35,699 nt of DNA from an uncultured Verrucomicrobia subdivision 3 bacterium (GCA_903895255.1 CAITTG010000095.1:1-35699); one strand, 5' to 3'; shown: positions 22,141-30,017, numbered from the stretch's first letter. Notes: generated from the letters alone by a model not told the origin. Translations and numbers: made by a program.

Positions 22141-24066
22141 TCAAGGATAACTCGGGCCGGAGATTTCGATCTGGTAGAAGCCCTGCGGCAGCCGGGTATT
22201 GGTGTCGGTGATCGATATTTGGTTGCCGTTGGTCACCGGGGCGGCACCGGTGGTGAGCGGCCACCAGCCGCCGCTGAGGGGGTTGGTGCTGAACCAAGGC
22301 GTGTATGTGCGCCCGGCGGCGGTTGGGCCGAGCAGCAGGTTCACCGCGGCAGGTTGTGATGGCACGCTGGCGATTTTAAAAACAAACACTGCGGCCGGGT
22401 TGGTGGGGTTCAGGCCGGCCAGGTACTTGAAGCGGTTGTTCTGCCCCGTGCCGTCGGCATCGTTGGTGGCTTGCGCCTGGGCCGAGTTGGTGCTGCCGAA
22501 ATAAGTGAGTTGCCAGGCTTGAAAGGGAGTGACGACGGTAATGTAATTGGTGTTCGTGGCGCTGCTCGCTCCCCCGGGGCCGGTGACGGTTTCCACCACG
22601 GTATAAACCCCGGTGTTCGTGTAACTGTGCACCGGGTTGGTCGTCGTGTACGCATTGGTCGTCCCGTCCCCAAAATTCCAAAACCGGTTCGTAATGGTTC
22701 CCATGGACGTATCTGAGAACGTCACCATTAACGGCGCGGCGCCATTGGTGGGCGTGGCCGAGAAACTTGCCGCCGGCGGCGCGCTGACCACGATAGTGTA
22801 ATCGCCAAAAATGGGATAATGATCGCTGCCCACAAAGGAACTCCCGCTGCCAGCCTCCTGCAAATCCGTTTTTACCGTTGCGGCGTTGGGCACCGTGTTG
22901 TTGAGGTCATCCAGCGAGTGATTGCTCGCGGTCGTCACGACCGCCCCCCCGGGCGTTGTGCCATTGTTGCCGAAAACTTCAAAAGCATAAGGATATTTGG
23001 CGGAGGGAAAATCCGAGGTGTCGTAAGGATCCGCCGTGTCCGGTGCCAGTTGCACCCCGCCCTTGGCGTTGTAAGCGCCATACATCAGCGCATTCGGCAG
23101 TTGAATGTCCAGGCGGGAACTCATGGCGTACGAGGCATCCAGGTAAGTGGCATCGTCATACAACCACAGCGCGTTGTCCCCGGGCACGTTGGCAAATGTG
23201 GTGGTGGTCGGCGGCACGGTCTTGGAGGTGGGATCATAACCCTGCGTCTGGTTGGTGTTGGCCCACACCGAACTGTTATCCGACCAGTTGATGCCATCGG
23301 AGGTCGTCTGGCCGGTCAGACATTTGTAGGCGTTCTCCCCGCTGCCGTTAAATAAATTCCAGTCCCCGCCGTAAAGAATATGCACGCCCGCCGGCAGATT
23401 GTATTTGGCATCGCTCCGCACCTCCTGGGCTTCGGCGTACCGCGCATCGCCCGCCGAGTCGTCGCTCGAACTGCGGGCATGGCTCACATACATGTAGAAA
23501 TCGTCGTTGGTCCCAAATCCCAGGGGCCGAATCTGGTAAACCATCGGCGCCCGGGCCACCCCGTTCGTCCCGCCACCCGGGGAATGGGCCGCCCCATACG
23601 TCCCATTGGCTTGCAACAGGACATTCTGGCCGGTCAATAAGGCCCGTGCCGAAACAATCTGCACAGTGCGCGTGTTGTAAATTAAGCCATCGGGTCCCCC
23701 GCCCGAATTGGGGTCGGTGGTCGGGTCGTAAGCGTAAGCCCCCGCCCCATAAATCGCATTCAGGGCAGTGACAAAGTTTCCCAGCGTGGTTGAGTTCAGT
23801 TCTTCCACGCTCATGACATCCATGGGCTGGGCGTTGGTCCCCAAATGGTGCAAGCCAATGGCTTGCACCACCGTTGGCAGGCTGTGAGTCGTTCCCGTTA
23901 TGTTGAGGTCGCTGCCTTTGTCTTCGCAGTCAATATTGTAGGAGACAATGCGCAAAGCCGCCGCCTTCGCCGATCCCGGGTGGCCGGTGATCAACAATGC
24001 CAGCGCCAGCGCCAGTGCCGTGCTCATGCGCCTGAATAAATGGTTCTTTTTGATCGGGGTCTCCAT
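22141..24066 (-). CDS. Secreted endonuclease/exonuclease/phosphatase (EEP) family protein with PKD domain
   Basis: This 641-residue exported protein has a signal peptide ending near residue 36 ('ALALALLITGHPGSAKA'). The EEP catalytic domain covers about residues 37-425: 'RIVSYNID' (41-46), 'DVMSVEELN' with the metal-binding Glu at 88-89, 'YGGDWNLF' near 225 (catalytic D-x-N) and 'GSDHYPIFGDY' near 415 (the general-base His preceded by Asp). The family cuts nucleic acids or phosphoesters; a secreted DNase or phosphodiesterase is the best guess. A PKD domain follows (about 430-510, 'FWNFGDGTTNAYTTTNPVHSYTNTG' read in parts). Next is a Ca-type 'DADGTGQNNRFKYLAGLNPTNP' linker and a C-terminal beta module. 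ATG 24066 fits the strong promoter just upstream. An internal ATG at 24027 would still leave a signal peptide. Confidence 0.85.
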   Translation of the reverse strand: METPIKKNHLFRRMSTALALALALLITGHPGSAKAAALRIVSYNIDCEDKGSDLNITGTTHSLPTVVQAIGLHHLGTNAQPMDVMSVEELNSTTLGNFVTALNAIYGAGAYAYDPTTDPNSGGGPDGLIYNTRTVQIVSARALLTGQNVLLQANGTYGAAHSPGGGTNGVARAPMVYQIRPLGFGTNDDFYMYVSHARSSSDDSAGDARYAEAQEVRSDAKYNLPAGVHILYGGDWNLFNGSGENAYKCLTGQTTSDGINWSDNSSVWANTNQTQGYDPTSKTVPPTTTTFANVPGDNALWLYDDATYLDASYAMSSRLDIQLPNALMYGAYNAKGGVQLAPDTADPYDTSDFPSAKYPYAFEVFGNNGTTPGGAVVTTASNHSLDDLNNTVPNAATVKTDLQEAGSGSSFVGSDHYPIFGDYTIVVSAPPAASFSATPTNGAAPLMVTFSDTSMGTITNRFWNFGDGTTNAYTTTNPVHSYTNTGVYTVVETVTGPGGASSATNTNYITVVTPFQAWQLTYFGSTNSAQAQATNDADGTGQNNRFKYLAGLNPTNPAAVFVFKIASVPSQPAAVNLLLGPTAAGRTYTPWFSTNPLSGGWWPLTTGAAPVTNGNQISITDTNTRLPQGFYQIEISGPSYP

Positions 24067-24072
24067 GTTTAG

Positions 24073-24084
24073 AAACGATCGTTT
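24073..24084. promoter_or_regulatory. Perfect 12-bp palindrome overlapping the nuclease-gene transcription start
   Basis: AAACGATCGTTT is perfectly self-complementary. It lies 6 bp upstream of the ATG at 24066 and covers the position where transcription from the promoter at 24089-24116 would start. This is a classical place for a repressor operator. Confidence 0.5.
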
Positions 24085-24088
24085 GGGG

Positions 24089-24116
24089 ATTATGCCGCCC
24101 TATCTCCGGGCGTCAA
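24089..24116 (-). promoter_or_regulatory. Sigma-70 type promoter of the EEP nuclease gene
   Basis: On the minus strand: TTGACG (24116-24111), 16-nt spacer, CATAAT (24094-24089). Each hexamer has five of six consensus bases. The ATG is 22 bp downstream of the -10. Confidence 0.65.
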
Positions 24117-24118
24117 GC

Positions 24119-24130
24119 TTGGCATGCCAA
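24119..24130. promoter_or_regulatory. Perfect 12-bp palindrome abutting the -35 of the nuclease promoter
   Basis: TTGGCATGCCAA is perfectly self-complementary and ends 2 bp upstream of the -35 hexamer. An adjoining GGCATGC (24131-24137) repeats half of it. The position suits an activator site. Confidence 0.4.
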
Positions 24131-24189
24131 GGCATGCTTTCATTGGGCGCCTCATGCCATTGCCCCCGAGGCACCGGCCAGTGCCACCG

Positions 24190-24235
24190 GCGCGCGGGTC
24201 GGTGACGCGCAGCGCGTTGCCTGGACGGCTGGTGT
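24190..24235 (+). repeat. REP-like GC hairpin repeat, copy 1
   Basis: The segment 'gcgcgcgggtcggtgacgcg' followed by 'cagcgcgttgcc' and 'tggacggctggtgt' resembles the copy at 29150-29192 ('gcgtgcgggtccgtgacccg', 'ccgcacgcaggcacggctgg', 'tgt'). Both have a GC-rich hairpin followed by the same CGGCTGGTGT tail. Confidence 0.6.
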
Positions 24236-24411
24236 CGAAATTAGCCTGCCCGCTCCGCGGGTCAGGGGAATCCGAACGCTTCCCAGATGGCGTTTCGGAG
24301 GCAGTGTCCGGCGGTGCCCACGCTCACCTGTCCCGTAAAAATTCGCTGGGTCTTTTTGAACACCCTGATTACCCTCTCGGTCTGAATTCCGCCGCCCTCG
24401 GGCGACCCATT

Positions 24412-25941
24412 ATGATGAAATTGCCCGTTTGTTCTCTGTTCCTGGCACTCGCCCTCGCGGCCTCCGCCGAGGACGCCACCACCAATGCCCCGGCTGCCAC
24501 CAACGCCCCCGCGCCCAAGTCCGACCTCGGCGCCATCCCCGATGCCTCCCACAAACCGGTCTTCACCACCAATACCGTCACCATCGCCGGTGAACGCGTG
24601 ACCTACGTGGCCGAAACCGGCATGCTGCCCATACTCAAGCCCGATGGCACCTCGCGCGCCTCCATCTTTTACGTGGCCTACACGCGGCTGGGTGCGACCA
24701 ACGCCCCCAATCCCGCCCGCCCCGTCACCTACTGTTTCAATGGCGGGCCTGGTTCCTCCTCCGTTTGGCTGCACCTCGGCGCGCTGGGCCCCCGCCGGGT
24801 GCGGATGAATCCCGATGGCACCCTCCCCAAGCCGCCCTTCGGCCTGGTGGACAATGAATATTCCATCCTCAACACCAGCGACCTCGTGTTCATTGACCCC
24901 GTCGCCACCGGCTTCAGCCGCGTCACCAAGGACGAAAAGCCCGAGCAATTTTTCGGCGATGACAGCGACTTGGACGCCGTGGGCGAATTCATCCGCCTCT
25001 GGACCACCCGTCACGAACGTTGGCTCTCGCCCAAATACCTCTGCGGCGAAAGCTACGGCGTCTTTCGCGCCGCCGGCCTGGCCGAACATCTCAACTCCGC
25101 CAGCGGCATGTACCTGAACGGGCTAATCCTGGTTTCCGGCGTGCTCGATTTCAGCACCATCTGGGGCCAGACCGGCAATGACCTCCCTTACGCGCTCATT
25201 CTTCCGGCTTACACCGCCTCGGCCGAATTTCATCACAAATTGCCACCCGACTTGCAAACCAACCTCCCCGCCGCCCTGGCCGAGGCCCGGAGTTTTGCGC
25301 GGGGTGACTATCTGAGCGCGCTCGCCCAAGGGGGCAGCCTCGCCGCTCCCGACCGCCAGAAAATCGTCGCCGAACTCGCCCGCCTCACGGGCTTGAAGCC
25401 CCAGATCATCGACGACAACAATCTGCGCATCGACGAGGGTATCTTCCGCAAACAACTCCTGCACGACGAAGGCCTGATTCTCGGCGTTTACGACACCCGC
25501 CTGACCGGCCGGGACGGCGATCCCGGTTCGCCCACCCCTGACTTCGACCCCTCCAGCGCCGCCACGCGCGGACCGTTCGCCGCCGCCATCAATAGCTATG
25601 TGCGCAGCGAATTGAAATTCGACGATGACCTGCCCTACGAACTCCTCGCCGGGGTGCAACCCTGGAATTACGGCGTTCGGAACAACTACGCCAACGCCAG
25701 CGACAAGCTCGGCGCCGCCATCAACCAGAATCCCTACCTGCGCCTGCTCGTGCTCGGCGGCAAGCGCGACCTGGTCTGCCCCATCGACAGCATGCACCAC
25801 GCGCTCGACCACATGCCGGTGGACCCCGCCTACCGCACCAACGTCACCTACGCCGAATATGCGGCCGGCCACATGATGTACATCAACCTGCCCGACCTGC
25901 AAAAAATGCAGGCCGACATCGAAGCGTTTTTGAAGCAATAA
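24412..25941 (+). CDS. Secreted serine carboxypeptidase, peptidase family S10
   Basis: Family S10 enzymes remove C-terminal amino acids from peptides, usually at acidic pH. From ATG 24412 the product has 509 residues with a signal peptide (MMKLPVCSLFLALALAASAE). The frame is open further upstream, but that sequence contains a REP-like repeat and is not protein-like. The oxyanion motif 'CFNGGPGSSS' and the catalytic triad are visible: Ser214 in 'GESYGVF', Asp453 in 'GGKRDLVCP', His487 in 'YAAGHMMY'. Ser/Ala/Thr-rich 'TTNAPAATNAPAPK' after the signal peptide is a likely linker. It is divergent from the secreted nuclease gene, which suggests a shared role in breaking down extracellular polymers. 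Confidence 0.93.
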   Translation: MMKLPVCSLFLALALAASAEDATTNAPAATNAPAPKSDLGAIPDASHKPVFTTNTVTIAGERVTYVAETGMLPILKPDGTSRASIFYVAYTRLGATNAPNPARPVTYCFNGGPGSSSVWLHLGALGPRRVRMNPDGTLPKPPFGLVDNEYSILNTSDLVFIDPVATGFSRVTKDEKPEQFFGDDSDLDAVGEFIRLWTTRHERWLSPKYLCGESYGVFRAAGLAEHLNSASGMYLNGLILVSGVLDFSTIWGQTGNDLPYALILPAYTASAEFHHKLPPDLQTNLPAALAEARSFARGDYLSALAQGGSLAAPDRQKIVAELARLTGLKPQIIDDNNLRIDEGIFRKQLLHDEGLILGVYDTRLTGRDGDPGSPTPDFDPSSAATRGPFAAAINSYVRSELKFDDDLPYELLAGVQPWNYGVRNNYANASDKLGAAINQNPYLRLLVLGGKRDLVCPIDSMHHALDHMPVDPAYRTNVTYAEYAAGHMMYINLPDLQKMQADIEAFLKQ

Positions 25942-25948
25942 TTTTCCT

Positions 25949-25976
25949 TTGACAAACTCATCCGCTGTGCTACTTT
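25949..25976 (+). promoter_or_regulatory. Candidate sigma-70 promoter in the S10-aminotransferase spacer
   Basis: TTGACA (25949-25954), 16-nt spacer, TACTTT (25971-25976). It may serve the small ORF at 26011 or the aminotransferase gene at 26400. Confidence 0.45.
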
Positions 25977-26010
25977 TATGAGCAGTTAGACCGTTTGGGT
26001 CTCGCTGCTG

Positions 26011-26241
26011 ATGGCCAAAGCCACCTGGAGGTTGGTCAGCCTTGAATTGCTGGCTTCCTTGGCCGCCCTCGCCTTGGGCGTCGTCGGCAAAAGCTCTTTG
26101 ACATGGCACCCGGACGTCCGGCCACTGTTATTCGCCGGATCCTCTTCACTCCTGCCCTGGCTCATTGGGGGTCGGCCTTGCGGTTGTCATCTGCCCATTT
26201 TCATCAACAACCCACTGTCCGGCAGATATTTAACAAAATAA
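26011..26241 (+). CDS. Possible 76-residue hydrophobic small protein
   Basis: No recognised family. An ATG 35 bp after a TTGACA-type promoter opens a frame starting 'MAKATWRLVSLELLASLAALALGVVG', which resembles a signal peptide or membrane helix, followed by a Pro/Gly-rich part with 'CGCHLP' and ending 'YLTK'. There is no clear ribosome site. Codon third positions are G/C-rich in the first half but less so near the end. The region 25942-26399 otherwise holds no gene, so this may be a real small gene or a chance frame. Confidence 0.3.
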   Translation: MAKATWRLVSLELLASLAALALGVVGKSSLTWHPDVRPLLFAGSSSLLPWLIGGRPCGCHLPIFINNPLSGRYLTK

Positions 26242-26300
26242 CCAATTAACCATTGAACGGTTTAACCAATTAAAAATCTTCAAGTTTCGCGTACTTTCCG
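26232..26300 (+). repeat. Short AACCAATTAA-type repeats and the AATCTTCAAG repeat
   Basis: 'aaccaattaacc', 'attgaacggtttaacc' and 'aattaaaaatc' form a small cluster of ACCAATTAA-like units at 26240-26273. They run into AATCTTCAAGTTTCGCGTAC (26275-26294), a copy of a motif also found at 1591 and, inverted, at 31461. Confidence 0.6.
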
Positions 26301-26399
26301 CTTAAAAGCACCTTCCCCCCGGCGTTAATGCGTCAGACTTTTAGCCATCCTCCGGCTTGCTCCACCGCCCTCGCTTCTGGTAGTTTCTGCGATTCACAC

Positions 26400-27677
26400 A
26401 TGACCAACCTGGCCAATCACACTGCATTGTCGGCCCTCGGCCGGCGCACCGCACCGCCCACCATTTCCTGGCTCATGGCCACCGCCCTCGCGCGGCCCAA
26501 ACTCATTTCCCTCGCTGCCGGCTTTACCGACAACGCCACGCTGCCAGTCGGCCTCGCCCGCCAGATGGTGAACAGCGTCCTGCGCGCCCCGCACACCGGC
26601 CAGCCCGCCCTCCAATACGGCAACACCGCCGGCGAAAACAACCTGCGTCGGCTCACCGCCGAACACCTGCAAAAACTCGATGGCGTCACGGGTCCCAGCC
26701 ACGCGCCCGAACGCCTGCTCATCTCCGGCGGCTCGCAGCAACTCCTCTACATGACCCTCGAGGCCCTGTGCGATGAGGACGACATCATCCTGGTGGAAGA
26801 CCCCACGTACTTTGTTTTCCTCGGCATCCTGCAAAGCCGCGGCATCCGCGCCCGAGGGGTCCGTCTCGAACGCGACGGCCTTGACCTCGCCCACCTGGCC
26901 ACCGTGCTGGAAGGACTCAAGAAATCCGGCGAGATCCCCCGCGTCAAAGCGCTCTACCTCGTCAGCTATTTCCAGAACCCCACCGGCGCCAGCACCAGTT
27001 TTGAGAAGAAACGCCGTGCGCTGGCGCTGCTGAAAAAATACGAAGCCGCCGCCGGGCACCCGCTCTATCTCCTGGAAGACGCCGCCTATCGGGAACTTCG
27101 TTTCGCCGGACCCGACATTCCCTCCGCGCTCACCCTGCGCGGGGCCGCCAGCCGGGTGATCTACACCGGCACCTACAGCAAACCCTTCGCGCCCGGCATC
27201 CGCCTGGGTTTTGGCCTGCTGCCCGAGCCGCTCTTCACCACCGTCCAGCGCATCAAGGGGAACCACGATTTCGGCAGCGCCAATCTACTGCAACAAATCC
27301 TCGCCGGCGCGCTCGCTTCCGGGCAGTACGAGCAGCACGTTGCCAAAATAGAAAAACGTTACGGCCAGAAAGCCCGCGTCATGAAGCACGCCCTGGCCGA
27401 GCATTTTCCGCCGTCCGTGGAAATTTGGGAATCCGGTGGTGGTTTGTATTTCTGGGCCCGGCTGCCTGGTGGTTTCTCCTCCGGCTTGAAATCAAAGGTG
27501 TTTCAGACCGCCTTGAAGAACGACGTCATCTACGTCCCCGGTGAACTTTGCTACGCGGAGGATCCGGCCCGGCCGAAGCCCGACCACGAAATGCGCATTA
27601 GCTTCGGCACCGCCAGCGAAGCCAACATCCGCGAGGGCATCAAACGTCTGGGAGCGGTACTGAAGAAATTACTCTAA
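26400..27677 (+). CDS. PLP-dependent aminotransferase, fold type I (2-aminoadipate/kynurenine aminotransferase-like)
   Basis: A 425-residue class I/II aminotransferase of the group without a GntR domain, often annotated as 2-aminoadipate or aromatic aminotransferase (LysN/KAT II-like). 'LAAGFTDNATLP', 'LLISGGSQQLLYMTLEALCDEDDIILVEDPTYF' (read in parts), 'YFQNPTGAS' and the PLP lysine K261 in 'GTYSKPFAPGIRLGF' are in the expected order. The C-terminal arginine for the carboxylate is in 'HEMRISFG'. ATG 26400 is chosen; a frame from 26328 adds 24 residues that look non-homologous. Its stop overlaps the stop of the convergent HIT gene by 3 bp. The substrate is not resolvable. Confidence 0.88.
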   Translation: MTNLANHTALSALGRRTAPPTISWLMATALARPKLISLAAGFTDNATLPVGLARQMVNSVLRAPHTGQPALQYGNTAGENNLRRLTAEHLQKLDGVTGPSHAPERLLISGGSQQLLYMTLEALCDEDDIILVEDPTYFVFLGILQSRGIRARGVRLERDGLDLAHLATVLEGLKKSGEIPRVKALYLVSYFQNPTGASTSFEKKRRALALLKKYEAAAGHPLYLLEDAAYRELRFAGPDIPSALTLRGAASRVIYTGTYSKPFAPGIRLGFGLLPEPLFTTVQRIKGNHDFGSANLLQQILAGALASGQYEQHVAKIEKRYGQKARVMKHALAEHFPPSVEIWESGGGLYFWARLPGGFSSGLKSKVFQTALKNDVIYVPGELCYAEDPARPKPDHEMRISFGTASEANIREGIKRLGAVLKKLL

Positions 27678-28015
27678 CCAGGCGGCCACGCTAAAAGCCG
27701 TCCGCCCAAAATATGACAATGCAGATGCGGCACCGTTTCCCCACCGTCCGGACCATTGTTGATCACCAGACGGTAACCATTCGCCAGCCCCAGTTGCTTC
27801 GCTACCTCCGCCGCCTTGAGCAATAAATGTCCCAGAACGGCCTGGTCACCCGGTCCCGCTGCGGCCACGCGGGGAATCGCCCGCTTGGGGACAATTAACA
27901 CGTGCACCGGCGCCTGCGGATTAATATCGCGAAAGGCCAGCACCTGGTCGTCCTCGTAAACAATCCCCGCCGGAATTTCCCGGGCGGCAATCTTTTCAAA
28001 CAGCGTCTTGCTCAT
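27674..28015 (-). CDS. HIT-family nucleotide-binding protein (HINT/purine nucleoside phosphoramidase type)
   Basis: 113 residues from ATG 28015; 28045 is a longer in-frame start. HIT proteins hydrolyse phosphoramidate or nucleotide-linked bonds such as AMP-NH2. The catalytic histidine triad is visible at H97-L-H99-C-H101 ('VPHLHCHILGG'), and the N-terminal 'TLFEKIAAREIPAGIVYEDDQVLAFRDINPQAPVHVLIVPK' (read in parts) is a standard HINT core. It lies 10 bp downstream of the 184-residue unknown gene, so it may be the third gene of an nrdR operon. It is convergent with the aminotransferase gene. Confidence 0.94.
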   Translation of the reverse strand: MSKTLFEKIAAREIPAGIVYEDDQVLAFRDINPQAPVHVLIVPKRAIPRVAAAGPGDQAVLGHLLLKAAEVAKQLGLANGYRLVINNGPDGGETVPHLHCHILGGRLLAWPPG

Positions 28016-28025
28016 GGCGCGGACC

Positions 28026-28580
28026 TTACTCCACCACCAGCGCACACTGCGCTTGCGCGCGATCCGCGCTCAGGCATTCGCGCAAATAAGTCACGATTTG
28101 CTCCTGTAACAAATCGCAGCGGTGACTCCACCGTTGCGCCCCGGTCAATTGCTTCACACAACTCCGCAACCCGCGAAAGCGTAGCACCTTCGGCGACTGT
28201 TTCAACTGACTTTGCAGCTCGTGCCGCAGCGCCGGATAGAAAAACAACTCCAGACTCCCCGCCGACTGGCACGCAATCACCCGCAAATCCGATTCAAGGA
28301 TCTCACTCGCCGTGTCCAGTTCCGGCTCCGCCAGCGTCAGCCCGAGCTGGCGCAACACCCGTTCGAGCGCCACGGCAAATTCCCCCACCGAGACGGATTC
28401 CCGCATGAGTTCTTTTTTGAAATAGTGAAAAACTGACGCCGCCGCGTGGCGCAGCACCTCGGGATCCAGCAGCCGGTTCTGGCCGCCCACGATTTCCACG
28501 GAAATCATTTCCGCGGAGCAGGGCACGCTTTCACCGGTGGCGAGTTGAAACAACAAACATTCACTTTGTAATGCAATCAT
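28026..28580 (-). CDS. Unknown 184-residue protein translationally coupled to nrdR
   Basis: I do not recognise the family. The ATG (28580-28578) overlaps the nrdR stop in an ATGA arrangement, implying coupling. There is no signal peptide or membrane segment. The N-terminal part 'MIALQSECLLFQLATGESVPCSAEMISVEI' could be beta-rich, followed by mostly helical sequence 'LDPEVLRHAAASVFHYFKKEL' and 'LRQLGLTLAEPELDTASEILESDLRVIA' (read in parts). The C-terminal part has three cysteines (C in 'RSCVK', 'HRCDLL', 'RECLS') but no zinc-ribbon pattern. By its position it could work with NrdR or with the HIT protein; this is context only. Confidence 0.78.
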   Translation of the reverse strand: MIALQSECLLFQLATGESVPCSAEMISVEIVGGQNRLLDPEVLRHAAASVFHYFKKELMRESVSVGEFAVALERVLRQLGLTLAEPELDTASEILESDLRVIACQSAGSLELFFYPALRHELQSQLKQSPKVLRFRGLRSCVKQLTGAQRWSHRCDLLQEQIVTYLRECLSADRAQAQCALVVE

Positions 28581-29032
28581 TGTTGGGCCTCTAGTTTTTT
28601 GACTTCTTGCACGAAGTCGGTGGCTTCCTGGAAACGACGGTAAACACTGGCAAATCGCACATACGCCACATCATCGATGCCGCGCAATCCCTCCATCACC
28701 ATGGTGCCGATGAATTCCCCCGGCACCTCATTCTCAAATTCATCCGTCACCTTCGCCACAATATGGTCCACCAGATCTTCCATGGCCTTGGGCGAAACCG
28801 GACGTTTCTGGCACGCTTTGCGAATGCCTGACAACAACTTGTCCCGGGAAAATTCCTCATGCCGGCCATCCCGTTTCAACACCATCAAACCCTCGTGCTC
28901 AATTTCCTCGTAAGTGGTAAACCGGTGTTGGCAACCATTGCACTCCCGGCGGCGTCGGATGGTCGCACCTTCCTTGGAGGCACGTGAATCAACCACTTTA
29001 TCTTCCTGGCAACCGCAATTGGGACAACGCAT
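28577..29032 (-). CDS. nrdR: Transcriptional repressor NrdR
   Basis: NrdR represses ribonucleotide reductase genes in response to dNTP/ATP levels. The 151-residue protein has the standard plan: an N-terminal zinc ribbon with C3-x2-C6 and C31-x2-C34 ('MRCPNCG ... CNGCQHRFTTYE'), then an ATP-cone domain beginning 'LMVLKRDGRHEEFSRDKLLSGIRKAC' (read in parts). The length and all four Zn ligands are normal. No nrd genes are in the window. Its own promoter is followed by a palindrome resembling an NrdR-box, so autoregulation is plausible. Confidence 0.97.
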   Translation of the reverse strand: MRCPNCGCQEDKVVDSRASKEGATIRRRRECNGCQHRFTTYEEIEHEGLMVLKRDGRHEEFSRDKLLSGIRKACQKRPVSPKAMEDLVDHIVAKVTDEFENEVPGEFIGTMVMEGLRGIDDVAYVRFASVYRRFQEATDFVQEVKKLEAQQ

Positions 29033-29036
29033 ATAA

Positions 29037-29052
29037 CCACACGTAATAGTGG
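29037..29052 (-). promoter_or_regulatory. Candidate NrdR-box just upstream of nrdR
   Basis: On the minus strand CCACTATTACGTGTGG is a 16-bp imperfect palindrome with CCAC/GTGG ends. It matches the NrdR-box pattern (ACACWATATWTWGTGT) at about 10 of 16 positions. It lies 4 bp before the nrdR ATG and at or just after the predicted transcription start. Confidence 0.35.
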
Positions 29053-29059
29053 TTGATTT

Positions 29060-29089
29060 GTTTTACCACACCAGCTTTTGGGGTGTCAA
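29060..29089 (-). promoter_or_regulatory. Candidate nrdR promoter
   Basis: On the minus strand: TTGACA (29089-29084), 18-nt spacer, TAAAAC (29065-29060). The -35 is perfect and the -10 has four of six consensus bases. Confidence 0.45.
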
Positions 29090-29149
29090 GCCGCCACCGT
29101 AAAATAGTCGAAAATAAAGACCAAAGTGGCACAAAAAATGCCGTCCCTG

Positions 29150-29192
29150 GCGTGCGGGTCCGTGACCCGCCGCACGCAGGCACGGCTGGTGT
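29150..29192 (+). repeat. REP-like GC hairpin repeat, copy 2
   Basis: GCGTGCGGGTC (29150-29160), loop cgt, GACCCGC-c-GCACGC (29164-29177) is a near-perfect 11-bp stem with one bulged C. It is followed by 'aggcacggctggtgt', shared with the copy at 24190-24235. Confidence 0.65.
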
Positions 29193-29228
29193 GATGAATC
29201 GGGACTTAAATCCCCATGCCTCCCTCCT

Positions 29229-30017
29229 TCAGAACGCCGACTTCACCACCCCGCCATCCACCCGGAGCGCCGCCCCGTTCGTGGCTGCCGACCGCGGACT
29301 GCACACATACGTCACCAGATTTGCCACCTCCTCCGTCGTGGCAAACCGCCGGAGCAGGGAACTGGGGCGCACCTTCTCGAAAAATTCCTTCTCAAACTCC
29401 GCAAACGGCCGGCCGCCGCTTAATTGCTTCACAAATTCATCCACCCCGTCCGAATGCGTCGGCCCCGGCAGCACCGAGTTCACCGTCACCCCCGTGCCCG
29501 CGGTCAGTTCTGCCAAGCCCCGTGCCACGGCAATCTGCGCCGTCTTGGTCATGCCGTAATGAATCATCTCGGACGGGATTTGGATCCCGCTCTCGCTGCT
29601 GATAAAAACAATGCGTCCCCAATTACGCGCCAGCATCCCGGGGAAATAAGCCCGGCTCAACCGCACCCCGCTCAACACGTTCACCTCAAAAAACCGCCGC
29701 CAGTCCGCGTCCGGAATCTGTGCGAACGGTTTGGGCTCGAAAATCCCCAGATTATTCACCAAAATATCCAGCGTGGGAAACTGTTTGACCAGGGCTGCCG
29801 CGCCGGCTTCCGTTGCCAGATCGGCGGCAAACGGTTCCAGCCGTGCCGCCGGCACCGCGGCCTGAATGGCAGCGGCGGCGGCCGTGACCCCTGCCACCGT
29901 TCGGCCATTAACGATCACCCGCGCACCTTCCCGCGCCAGCGAAGTGGCAATTGCCAGGCCGATGCCTTTGGTGGACCCCGAGACCAGGGCCAGCTTGTCT
30001 TCCAGTTCCAGATTCAT
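29229..30017 (-). CDS. Short-chain dehydrogenase/reductase (SDR family)
   Basis: 262 residues from ATG 30017; an ATG at 30044 is a longer option. Classical SDR fold: cofactor loop 'SGSTKGIG' at residues 13-20, 'DILVNNLGIFE' (NNxG motif), catalytic S141 in 'FISSESG', and Y154-x3-K158 in 'HYGMTK'. The C-terminal 'VDGG' end is typical. 'NGRT' after beta-2 suggests NADP(H) preference through the Arg. Proteins of this type are usually annotated as 3-oxoacyl-ACP reductase-like or glucose/ribitol dehydrogenase-like; the substrate is not evident. It stands alone, with divergent NhaD-type and nrdR-side neighbours. Confidence 0.93.
   Translation of the reverse strand: MNLELEDKLALVSGSTKGIGLAIATSLAREGARVIVNGRTVAGVTAAAAAIQAAVPAARLEPFAADLATEAGAAALVKQFPTLDILVNNLGIFEPKPFAQIPDADWRRFFEVNVLSGVRLSRAYFPGMLARNWGRIVFISSESGIQIPSEMIHYGMTKTAQIAVARGLAELTAGTGVTVNSVLPGPTHSDGVDEFVKQLSGGRPFAEFEKEFFEKVRPSSLLRRFATTEEVANLVTYVCSPRSAATNGAALRVDGGVVKSAF

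Noticed and set aside
29123..29142. Second sigma-54-like site (TGGCACAAAAAATGCC)
   Set aside because: The -12 half is ATGC rather than TTGC and no plus-strand gene follows, so it is noted only as a look-alike.
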